In this document: piece by piece, positions 57,618 through 64,000 of the stretch
Layout of the letters: every line of letters begins with the position of its first letter
Numbering within the stretch: position 1 is the first letter of the stretch
Source: Aeromonas sp. FDAARGOS 1405
Lineage (GTDB): Bacteria; Pseudomonadota; Gammaproteobacteria; Enterobacterales; Aeromonadaceae
Assembly (NCBI RefSeq): GCF_019048265.1
Contig: NZ_CP077311.1
Coordinates: 1,724,501 to 1,788,500 of the forward strand
Length of the DNA: 64,000 nucleotides
Reading direction: 5' to 3'
The notes under the pieces: generated by a model
Told to the model about the DNA's origin: nothing
Seen by the model: only the letters and a program-made list of their open reading frames with translations
Database searches by the model: none
Made by a program: the position numbers and the translations under genes

Positions 57618-58532
57618 ATGAGTTCAGCCATGATGTACCGACTTCTGTTGCTTTACCTCGTTTACCTCTGTTTATTCTTCCCCTCTGCCTTGCTGGCTGC
57701 CACCCGTTTTACCCTGCTCAGTCCTGAAAACAGTCAGGATATGCGGATGCGTTATTACCGTGAGGTGATGCAGCTGGCGCTGGAGAAAACTCGCCCCGAA
57801 TATGGCGACTATGAGTTGCTGGACTCCCTGCCGATGAACAAGGCACGGATGCGGATCGAGGTACAGGAGCAGGGCAAAAACGCCCTGTTTATTGTCGACA
57901 GCTGGCCTTATCAGGGGGAGGGGGGCGCGGATCAGGTGATATCGATCCCGTTCCCGATCGATTTGGGGATCCTCGGCTATCGGGTCTGTTTCGTCGGCTC
58001 GGATCGTGCTGCCGAGCTGGCGCGGGTGAACACCCTGGATCAGTTGCGCCACTTCACTCAAGGGGTGGGCACCGGCTGGCAGGATGCGGTGATCCTGCGC
58101 CATGGAGGGCTGACTGTGCATGAGGTGGATAACTACGAGTCGCTCTTTCGTATGGTGGCGCGGGGGCGCATCGACCTCTTCTGCCGTGGGGCCAACGAGA
58201 TCCTGCCGGAGTTGCAATCTCATCAGGGCAAGGTGGCCGGTTTGACGGTCGATCGCCATCTGGCCATTTTCTATCCGCTGATCCACGTGTTCTACAGCAA
58301 TGCCCGCTACGTTCAGGAGCGCGAGCGCCTTGCGCGCGGTCTGCAACTGGCCTGGCAGGATGGTTCGCTCAAGCGGCTCTGGCGCCATCACTTCCAACCC
58401 TCGCTGGTGTTTGCCAATCTGGGTGCTCGCCAGATTTTCCGGCTCGGCAATCCGCAGTTACCCAAGGGCGGTTTTGACTATCGTCCCTATCTTTACAACC
58501 CGCTGGCGGATGATTTCGGTTCACTGCCCTGA
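57618..58532 (+). CDS. Orphan periplasmic substrate-binding-like protein, paralogue A
   Basis: The 304-residue product has a signal peptide (about residues 1-27) and an SBP_bac_3-like fold without any permease gene nearby. It is clearly paralogous to the genes at 59487 and 62533: shared motifs are RFTLLSPE, LGILGYRVCFV, TGWQDAVILRHGG, RIDLFCRGANE and LQLAWQDGSLKRLW. Two cysteines (in RVCF and LFCRG) are kept in all three, a likely disulfide. The ligand is unknown. ATG 57618 and the ATG pair at 57630/57633 are all in frame. Confidence 0.8.
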   Translation: MSSAMMYRLLLLYLVYLCLFFPSALLAATRFTLLSPENSQDMRMRYYREVMQLALEKTRPEYGDYELLDSLPMNKARMRIEVQEQGKNALFIVDSWPYQGEGGADQVISIPFPIDLGILGYRVCFVGSDRAAELARVNTLDQLRHFTQGVGTGWQDAVILRHGGLTVHEVDNYESLFRMVARGRIDLFCRGANEILPELQSHQGKVAGLTVDRHLAIFYPLIHVFYSNARYVQERERLARGLQLAWQDGSLKRLWRHHFQPSLVFANLGARQIFRLGNPQLPKGGFDYRPYLYNPLADDFGSLP

Positions 58533-58579
58533 GCCGAGTTATCAGGTGCGCAGGCTCTGATAGAGTAAGGGAGAGATCA

Positions 58580-59380
58580 ATGCCGCCAAGGATATGGCCC
58601 ATGCGCGTATCTGCCCGCTATCTGCTCTTTATTGCGTTGCTGCTGCCCGCCACCGGCAGTGCGACCCCAGCCTTTACGCTGCGTACCTGCTTTGAAAACA
58701 GTGATTCCTACCCCTGGCTGCTGCAATCGGGGGAGGGGGTTGTGCAATATCACCTCAAGGCGGTTGCTACCGCTCTTGATGCCGAGATCGTGCTGACGCC
58801 GCTACCGTGGAAACGCTGCCTCTCTCAGGTGAGCAGTGGCCAGATGGATGCGGCCATCAAGATGAGCTATAGCGTCGAGCGGGCGACCACAGTGGGGGTC
58901 TATCCCATGCGTGAGGGCAAACCCGACCCTGCCAAGCGGCTGCTGACCGAGAGCTACAGCCTCTACCAGCTCAAGGGGGGCAAGAGCCAGTGGGATGGCA
59001 CCACCCTCTGGGTCAATGGCGTGGTTGCGGCCCAGTCCGGATTTTCCATCGTCGACTTGTTGCAGGCTGCGGGAGCCGAGGTGGATGACTCCAGCCGTGA
59101 CCCGCTGATCATGTTGAAAAAGCTGGTGATGGATCGGGCGCAGGCGACCGCCATCCAGACCGAGGTGGCCGACAGCATTCTGGCGGCCCATCCCGCGTTG
59201 CAGGCTCGCATCGAGCGGCTGTCGCCGGTGCTGGTGGAGAAGCCCTACTATCTGGTCTTCTCTCACCGCTTCTATCAGGCGGCAGGTATGGGATGCCATC
59301 GAGCAGGTGCGCGACTCTGCTGCCTATCAGCGTTATGCCACCTCGCTCAGAAGCACGCCTCCGGTGGGGGAGTAGGCTGA
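58580..59380 (+). pseudogene. Substrate-binding periplasmic protein with C-terminal frameshift
   Basis: The 266-residue reading has a signal peptide and an SBP_bac_3-like domain (TLRTCFENSDSYPW, PLPWKRCLSQVSSGQMDAAI), different from its three neighbours. Near 59279-59286 the frame is broken. Past residue 235 the translation (MGCHRAGARLCC...) looks unnatural, while the +1-shifted frame from 59286 reads VWDAIEQVRDSAAYQRYATS and stops at 59373-59375, a typical family ending. One extra base (or two missing) explains it. It may still make a nearly full-length protein. ATG 58601 is an alternative start. Confidence 0.7.
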
Positions 59381-59486
59381 TGGATGCAACTGGCCGAAAA
59401 GGGGAGGAGAGCGCGGGTGGTGGCAGGGCCGAGCAGCCACGCTCAGGGGCTACACTGAAAGTACCCCTTCAGCCAAGGCGCGGTTT

Positions 59487-60371
59487 ATGTCACCCCTGCA
59501 TCTGCTGGCTGCCGCTCTGTTCTGCATGTTGTCGCTGACCGGGCAGGCGGCCACCCGGTTTACCTATATCAGCCCGGAGAGCGAGCGGGATCCGCGCACC
59601 ACTTATGATCGGGAGCTGCTGCGGCTCGCCCTCGACAAGACCCGCGACCAGTTTGGCGACTATCTGCTGGAGCCTGCACCGCCCATGACCAAGGCGCGTG
59701 AGCGGCTCAGCATGCAGCTCGACAGCTACCCCAACCTCTTTGTGATGGACAGCTACAGCAGCACCCGCGAGGATCTGGGGCTCGCCTATGTCCGTTTTCC
59801 CATCCATCTGGGGATCGTCAGCTACCGCATCTGTTTTGTGAGCCCGCAGCAAAAGGCGGCGGTGAGCAAAGTGACCGACCTCAAGGGGCTGCGCCAGTTC
59901 ACCTTCGGTCAGGGCAAGGGGTGGCTGGATGTGGATATCCTGCGTTACGCCGGGATGGAGGTGGTGGAAGTGGAGGGGTACGAGAAGCTGTTCAAAATGG
60001 TGGCGCGGGGCCGCTTCGATCTCTTCTGCCGCGGGGTGAGCGAGCTGCGCAGCGAGCAGCTGACCCACAAGGAGATGACGGATCTGTTGGTGGACGATGC
60101 GCTGTTGATCTACTACCCGCTGCCTCGGGTCTTCTACACCAATCCCAACAATCGCGAGGCGCTGCAGCGGGTCGAACGGGGGTTGCAGCTGGCGTGGCAG
60201 GATGGCTCGCTACAGGCGCTGTGGCGCAAGAGCTTTGGCCCGGCCATCGCCTTTGCCAAGTTCTCCCAGCGCCGAATGTTGCGACTGGATAATCCCTTCC
60301 TCGACGGGATCAGCTTCGATTACCGCCCCTACTTCTACAATCCGCAGACCGATCGCTTCGGCGATTACTGA
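59487..60371 (+). CDS. Orphan periplasmic substrate-binding-like protein, paralogue C
   Basis: The 294-residue product has a signal peptide (about 1-21) and the same architecture as the proteins at 57618 and 62533: RFTYISPESERD, LGIVSYRICFVS, KGWLDVDILRYAG, RFDLFCRGVSEL and LQLAWQDGSLQALW. Both conserved cysteines are present. No transporter or kinase partner is adjacent. Its 3' end overlaps the convergent LysR gene by 7 bases. TACACT at 59451-59456, seen also before the 62533 gene, may be a -10 box. Confidence 0.8.
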   Translation: MSPLHLLAAALFCMLSLTGQAATRFTYISPESERDPRTTYDRELLRLALDKTRDQFGDYLLEPAPPMTKARERLSMQLDSYPNLFVMDSYSSTREDLGLAYVRFPIHLGIVSYRICFVSPQQKAAVSKVTDLKGLRQFTFGQGKGWLDVDILRYAGMEVVEVEGYEKLFKMVARGRFDLFCRGVSELRSEQLTHKEMTDLLVDDALLIYYPLPRVFYTNPNNREALQRVERGLQLAWQDGSLQALWRKSFGPAIAFAKFSQRRMLRLDNPFLDGISFDYRPYFYNPQTDRFGDY

Positions 60372-61249
60372 GGTGCCTGCCGCTGGCGGCAGAGGGCCAA
60401 CCAAGCCTCGGCGGTGCGCGACAGATAGCGCTCGCTCGGCCAGATCACCCCGAGTCGCCAGCTCAATTCGGGCTCCAGCGGCCGCAGCACCAGACCATCC
60501 GGGGTCAGCCGGTGGCAGACCGGCTCCGGCAAGAAGGCGACCCCCATGCCGCTGCGTACCATGGCGGTGAGAAAATCCCACTGGCTGCTGCGCGCCGCCA
60601 CCTGCGGCACAAAGCCCGCCTCCTGACATGCCTGCTCCAACCGCTCGCTCAGGGTAAACGCCTGGGTATAGAGCAGGAAGGGCTCCTCCTGCAGGGACTC
60701 CAGCCGCAGCGGCGTCTCGCCATGCCAGCGGGGTTGATCAGGCAGCACTACCCGGATCGGGTATTGATCCAGCTCCAGCGCGCTGAGGGCGCCCCCCTCT
60801 TTGGTCGGCAGCATGGTGATGGCGAGATCCAGCTCCCCCTCCAGCACCGCCTGTTCGATGCGACGGCCGCCGTACTCCACCAGGGTCAGCTCCACCTTGG
60901 GATAGCGGGTGCGGTAGGCGCGGATCAGAGCCGCATAGACGTGACCCACCATGGGGGGAATGCCGAGGGTGAGGCGACCATGTTGCAGGCTCTGCAGATC
61001 CGCCAGTTCGGCCTCCAGCTGTTGCATCTCAGCCAAGATGGTCTGGGCACGGTTGAACAGCACCTGGCCGCTGTCGGTCAGGGTGAAGCGGCGCCCTTCC
61101 CGGTTGAGCAGGGGTTGGCCCAGCTCCTCCTCGATATTGCGGATCATCTTGCTGATGGTGGGCTGGGTGACGAACAGCTTTTCAGAGGCGCGGGTGAAGC
61201 TTTTTTCCCGTACCAGTTCGACAAAATAGCGCAGGGCGCGAATATCCAT
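60365..61249 (-). CDS. LysR-family regulator (CidR-like), divergent from cidAB
   Basis: The 294-residue product has an N-terminal winged helix (about residues 1-60, FVELVREKSFTRASEKLFVTQP then ISKMIRNIEEELG) and a periplasmic-binding-like effector domain (LGIPPMVGHVYAALIRAY, ELDLAITMLP). It is transcribed away from the CidA/LrgA gene and only 128 bases separate the two starts, so it most likely controls that pair. CidR proteins respond to acetate or carbon overflow in Bacillus and Staphylococcus; whether this one does is unknown. Confidence 0.85.
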   Translation of the reverse strand: MDIRALRYFVELVREKSFTRASEKLFVTQPTISKMIRNIEEELGQPLLNREGRRFTLTDSGQVLFNRAQTILAEMQQLEAELADLQSLQHGRLTLGIPPMVGHVYAALIRAYRTRYPKVELTLVEYGGRRIEQAVLEGELDLAITMLPTKEGGALSALELDQYPIRVVLPDQPRWHGETPLRLESLQEEPFLLYTQAFTLSERLEQACQEAGFVPQVAARSSQWDFLTAMVRSGMGVAFLPEPVCHRLTPDGLVLRPLEPELSWRLGVIWPSERYLSRTAEAWLALCRQRQAPQ

Positions 61250-61288
61250 GGACTCTCTCGACTCGTGTTGGCGGTTACGGGATTAAGT

Positions 61289-61369
61289 ATGCCTATGTGG
61301 CATGAATTCGATAATTTTAATTCATTTCTGGCAGGTTTTGCTCAACTCTATACTGTGAGCCGGTTCACA
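61289..61369 (+). repeat. Upstream element shared with the patatin gene, copy 1
   Basis: These 81 bases before cidA align without gaps to 63491-63571 before the patatin gene. By hand count 55 of 81 positions are identical; the best-kept core is TTTTAATTCATTT and GCAGGTTT, then TATACTG. It can be read as a LysR-controlled promoter (TATACT as -10; TGAATT/AATTCA inverted repeat at 61303-61324) or as coding sequence. Confidence 0.7.
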
Positions 61370-61381
61370 GAAAGACGATGA
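61289..61381 (+). CDS. Possible 30-residue leader ORF before cidA
   Basis: ATG 61289 follows GGGA by 6 bases. The frame runs 30 codons (start MPMWHEFDNFNSF, end SRFTERR) and its TGA overlaps ATG 61378, the first possible start of the CidA/LrgA gene. A related frame opens at 63491. It may be a translated leader or simply promoter DNA with an accidental frame. Confidence 0.35.
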   Translation: MPMWHEFDNFNSFLAGFAQLYTVSRFTERR

Positions 61382-61785
61382 TCATGAAAGCCCTCTGCTT
61401 GCGCTGGTTACAGACTCCCTTCCAGATTGTGTTGCTGGCAGCCATCTGGCTGCTGGCCGATACCGCGGTGCGTACCCTCCATCTGCCGCTGCCTGCCAAC
61501 CTCACCGGCATGCTGTTGCTGCTGGTCTGCATCCTGCTCGGGGTGGTCAAGGCCGAGTGGTTCAGCGCGGGGGCTCGCTGGCTGCTGGCCGAGATGCTGC
61601 TCTTCTTCGTGCCCGCCGTGGTGGCGGTGGTCAACTATCAGGATCTGCTGCTGCAAGAGGGGTGGCGCATCATGGTGGTGCTGCTGGTGAGCACCACGCT
61701 AGTGCTCGGCACCACGGCGCTGGTGGTGGACCGGGTCTACCGCCTCGAACTGAAACTGGCCCGCCGGAGTCGCCGTCATGTCTGA
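61378..61785 (+). CDS. CidA/LrgA family membrane protein
   Basis: This is a small holin-like inner-membrane protein of 135 residues with four hydrophobic segments. The family signature is visible in LPANLTGMLLLLVCILLGVVK and LLFFVPAVVAVVNY. LrgA/CidA proteins act with LrgB/CidB partners; in Bacillus and Streptococcus such pairs import pyruvate, and in Staphylococcus they affect autolysis. ATG 61378 overlaps the stop of the upstream mini-ORF; ATG 61384 is better spaced from GAAAGA and may be the true start. It overlaps the next gene by 8 bases. Confidence 0.9.
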   Translation: MIMKALCLRWLQTPFQIVLLAAIWLLADTAVRTLHLPLPANLTGMLLLLVCILLGVVKAEWFSAGARWLLAEMLLFFVPAVVAVVNYQDLLLQEGWRIMVVLLVSTTLVLGTTALVVDRVYRLELKLARRSRRHV

Positions 61786-62467
61786 TACCCTGCTCGGGCT
61801 GATCTGCTTCGCTCTTACCCTGCTCTTCTACTACGCCAGCAAATGGCTCTACGGCAAAAAGCGCATCCTGCCGCTGATGCCGCTGCTGCTGGCGCCGACC
61901 CTGCTGGTGGCCGTGGTGCTGCTGTTCCACATCCCCTATCAGGATTACATGGCGGAATCCCACTGGCTGCTCTGGCTGCTGGGCCCAGCCACCGTTGCCT
62001 TCGCCGTGCCGGTCTACGAGAACCGCCAGCTCATTCGCCGCCACTGGCTATCGCTGTCGGTGGGGGTGGTCGCCTCGGTCATCATGGCGGTGGGGAGTAC
62101 CGTGCTGCTGGCCCGCTGGCTGGATCTCTCTGACATGTTGCAACGCAGTCTGGCGATGCGTTCCATCACCACGCCATTTGCGGTGGAGGCGACCCGCGCC
62201 ATCGGCGGTCAGAGCGATCTCACCGCGCTGTTTGTGGTGCTGACCGGGGTGATTGGTATGGCGGTGGGGGAGAGCGTGCTGACCGTGCTGGCCATTCGCA
62301 GTCGCCTCGGCAAGGGGGCGGGTTTTGGCGCCTCGGCCCACGGTGCCGGTACTGCCAGGGCTTATCAGATGGGTAATGAGGAGGGAGTGGTCTCCAGTAT
62401 GGTGATGATGATCGCCGGCATGGTGACCGTGCTGCTGGCGCCCCTGCTGGGCCAGCTGTTCTGGTAG
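61778..62467 (+). CDS. CidB/LrgB family membrane protein
   Basis: This is the polytopic partner of the CidA-like protein: 229 residues, about seven hydrophobic segments. Conserved LrgB motifs include GPATVAFAVPVYENR, SITTPFAVEATRAIGG, and SAHGAGTARAYQMGNEEGVVSSMVMM with the histidine near the C-terminus. It starts within the end of cidA (8-base overlap), so translation is coupled. The pair probably forms one transporter or holin-like complex. Confidence 0.93.
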   Translation: MSDTLLGLICFALTLLFYYASKWLYGKKRILPLMPLLLAPTLLVAVVLLFHIPYQDYMAESHWLLWLLGPATVAFAVPVYENRQLIRRHWLSLSVGVVASVIMAVGSTVLLARWLDLSDMLQRSLAMRSITTPFAVEATRAIGGQSDLTALFVVLTGVIGMAVGESVLTVLAIRSRLGKGAGFGASAHGAGTARAYQMGNEEGVVSSMVMMIAGMVTVLLAPLLGQLFW

Positions 62468-62532
62468 GCCGGACTTCCCTTTAGAAGGCGGCTCGTCCCG
62501 GCGCTACACTCTAGTGAGCCTGTATTTCCGGG

Positions 62533-63438
62533 ATGAGCAGTATGACCTTTCATCGCCTCGCTTCCTGCTTGCTGCTGTGCAGTCTTTCCCTCCTTGCCAG
62601 TCCCCTACGGGCGAGCAACGTTTTTACCCACATCAGCCCGGAGAGCGACCGGGACTTGCGTACCCTCTATTTTCGCGACCTGTTGCAACTCGCGCTGGAG
62701 AAGACCCGCGACAGCTTCGGTGACTACGAGCTGCGGGTGGCGCCGCCGATGAACCGGATCCAGCTGCGACAGGTGCTGCAAACCAATCTCTATCCCAATC
62801 TGTTTGCCGTCGATACACCACAGCCCGCTAGCGGCGAGGCCCTCGACTATGTCCGCTTCCCGGTGGAGCTCGGCATCCTCGGCTATCGCATCTGCTTTGT
62901 CAGTCCGCAGCAAGCGAAGACGATTGCCAGCGTGACCCGCTTCGATCAGCTCAAGCAGTACCAGAACGTGCAGGGGCGTGGTTGGCAGGATGTTGCCATT
63001 CTGCGGGCGGCCGGTTTGCAAGTGCAGGAGGTGGACGGCTACGAGCGGCTGTTCAAGCTGGTGGCACGTGGGCGGGCCGACCTCTTTTGCCGCGGCGCCA
63101 ACGAGCTCTTCGCCGAGCTGGAGCAGCACCGTGATGTGGCCGGCCTCATCGTGGAGCAGCGTATCGCCTTGCACTACCCCTTCCTCCATCTCTTCTACAC
63201 CTTCAAGGGGAATCAGGCGGGGATCCGGCGCATTCAGACCGGGCTCAAACTGGCGTGGCAGGATGGTTCGCTGCAGCGGCTCTGGCTGCACCACTTCAAA
63301 CCCTCCCTTGAGCGGGCCAGGCTCCACGAGCGCAAGCTGTTCGAGCTGCCCAACCCCCTGCTCAAGGGGATCGACTTTGATTACGACGCCTATCACTACG
63401 ATCCGGTGATGGGGCGTTTCGGCCCCGGTTTGCCCTGA
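62533..63438 (+). CDS. Orphan periplasmic substrate-binding-like protein, paralogue D
   Basis: The 301-residue product has a signal peptide and the paralogue motifs FTHISPESDRD, LGILGYRICFVS, RGWQDVAILRAAG, RADLFCRGANEL and LKLAWQDGSLQRLW, including both conserved cysteines. It lies between cidB and the patatin gene. ATG 62533 and ATG 62542 are both possible; GGGA just before 62533 is better spaced from the second. TACACT at 62505-62510 may be its -10 box. A strong terminator follows. Confidence 0.8.
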   Translation: MSSMTFHRLASCLLLCSLSLLASPLRASNVFTHISPESDRDLRTLYFRDLLQLALEKTRDSFGDYELRVAPPMNRIQLRQVLQTNLYPNLFAVDTPQPASGEALDYVRFPVELGILGYRICFVSPQQAKTIASVTRFDQLKQYQNVQGRGWQDVAILRAAGLQVQEVDGYERLFKLVARGRADLFCRGANELFAELEQHRDVAGLIVEQRIALHYPFLHLFYTFKGNQAGIRRIQTGLKLAWQDGSLQRLWLHHFKPSLERARLHERKLFELPNPLLKGIDFDYDAYHYDPVMGRFGPGLP

Positions 63439-63453
63439 GTGAGTTGAGCGCAC

Positions 63454-63478
63454 GGCCAGCCCTGCGGCTGGCCTTTTT
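63454..63478 (+). terminator. Terminator after paralogue D
   Basis: GGCCAGCC (63454-63461) and GGCTGGCC (63466-63473) form an 8-bp stem with a CTGC loop and five T's. Confidence 0.92.
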
Positions 63479-63490
63479 ACAGTAAAAATC

Positions 63491-63571
63491 ATGCCTAAAT
63501 GGAATGTTTTTTATTATTTTAATTCATTTTTTGCAGGTTTGTTCGCTGCATATACTGGTAGTCGCTTGACG
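63491..63571 (+). repeat. Upstream element shared with cidA, copy 2
   Basis: This is the second copy of the element at 61289-61369, starting 12 bases after the preceding terminator and lying about 120 bases before the patatin start. TATACT is at 63551-63556. Of the 26 mismatches to copy 1, 13 fall on the third position of the shared ATG frame. Confidence 0.7.
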
Positions 63572-63676
63572 GTATCGGCGCACTCCAGTTGTCCTATCCG
63601 TCCAGCAGGCGTCTTGGTGCCCAGCATGAAGGCGTCCATCACCGATCGGGGTATGCCCCGAATTTTTTACCGCTGA
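63491..63676 (+). CDS. Possible 61-residue ORF before the patatin gene
   Basis: ATG 63491 opens a 61-codon frame ending 12 bases before the patatin ATG. Its first 27 residues share 15 identical positions with the mini-ORF before cidA (both contain FNSF, AG and YT-x-SR). There is no ribosome site before the ATG, and the later part has no recognisable character, so translation is doubtful. Confidence 0.25.
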   Translation: MPKWNVFYYFNSFFAGLFAAYTGSRLTVSAHSSCPIRPAGVLVPSMKASITDRGMPRIFYR

Positions 63677-63688
63677 CGGAGCCTTCAC

Positions 63689-64000
63689 ATGTTCTCTTCT
63701 GCTACCAGCGCACTCATTGTCGAAGGGGGCGCCATGCGCGGCATCTTCGCCAGCGGCGTGCTAGATGCCTTCGTGGAAAGTCACCACTACCCGTTCGATT
63801 TCGTCATGGGGGTCTCGGCCGGCGCGACCAATCTGGTCTCTTACCTGAGCGAGCAGCCGCGCCGCAGCCATCACATCATCACCGAACTGGCTTGCAGCAG
63901 CGACTTTCTCGACCCGCTGCGCTTCGTCAAGGGGGGGGATTTGGTGGATGTCAGCTGGCTCTGGCGTACTAGCCGCTACCGCTTTCCCCTCGACCTGGAC
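63689..64000 (+). CDS. Patatin-like phospholipase, YjjU-like (N-terminal part, cut by window end)
   Basis: The first 104 residues of a cytoplasmic-type patatin protein are visible: LIVEGGAMRGIFASGVLDAF carries the oxyanion loop and VMGVSAGATNLVSYL the nucleophile serine. It lacks a signal peptide and so differs from the surface patatin at 29110. GGAG lies about 7 bases before ATG 63689. The catalytic aspartate and the rest lie beyond the window. Its upstream DNA resembles that of cidA, which suggests co-regulation. Confidence 0.85.
   Translation, partial: MFSSATSALIVEGGAMRGIFASGVLDAFVESHHYPFDFVMGVSAGATNLVSYLSEQPRRSHHIITELACSSDFLDPLRFVKGGDLVDVSWLWRTSRYRFPLDLD

Overview
The window is about 64 kb of gamma-proteobacterial chromosome, most likely from Aeromonas. 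The evidence is a tapABCD-type type IV pilus block beside coaE-zapD-yacG, a division cluster without ddl, short Shewanella/Aeromonas-type ArgF and ArgG, and high-GC codon use throughout. I see no insertion sequence, prophage, CRISPR array or replication origin. Nearly all of it reads as core genome. The accessory-looking part is the last 7 kb (57.6-64 kb).

Layout. 1-7.5 kb: end of the cell-wall/division cluster (murG end, murC, ftsQ, ftsA, ftsZ, lpxC), then an M23 peptidase leading into secA and mutT. 10.8-17.1 kb, minus strand: yacG, zapD, coaE and the pilus genes tapD, tapC, tapB, tapA. 17.2-19.2 kb: nadC and a membrane retropepsin, divergent from ampD. 19.4-26.6 kb: pdhR with a perfect PdhR operator, aceE, aceF and lpdA (pyruvate dehydrogenase). 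26.6-31.4 kb: a small lipoprotein, a chemoreceptor and a two-part patatin/outer-membrane-barrel protein. 31.6-40.3 kb: acnB behind a structured leader, a CSS-EAL phosphodiesterase, an FAD aldonolactone-oxidase-like protein, a COG0523 metallochaperone preceded by a coupled mini-ORF, and an MdtD-like exporter.

40.3-46.7 kb: a YbaK-like editing protein, folK, folB, plsY, a Phe-Thr-Phe-Asn tRNA array, a membrane protein, a B3/B4-domain protein, an orphan small protein and a PaiB-like flavoprotein. 46.8-53.9 kb: arginine biosynthesis, argCBFGH on the minus strand divergent from argE, with tandem ARG boxes between. 54-57.5 kb: ppc and ybaK.

57.6-64 kb: three paralogous orphan periplasmic binding-like proteins, and a fourth, unrelated one with a C-terminal frameshift. 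Interleaved with them are a LysR regulator, a divergent CidA/CidB (LrgAB) pair and a patatin phospholipase cut by the window edge. The DNA in front of cidA and in front of the patatin gene shares an ungapped 81-base element. In the same frame the element could encode two related small peptides, with mismatches concentrated at third codon positions. This element is the best candidate in the window for something undescribed: either a shared LysR-controlled promoter or a pair of coupled small ORFs.
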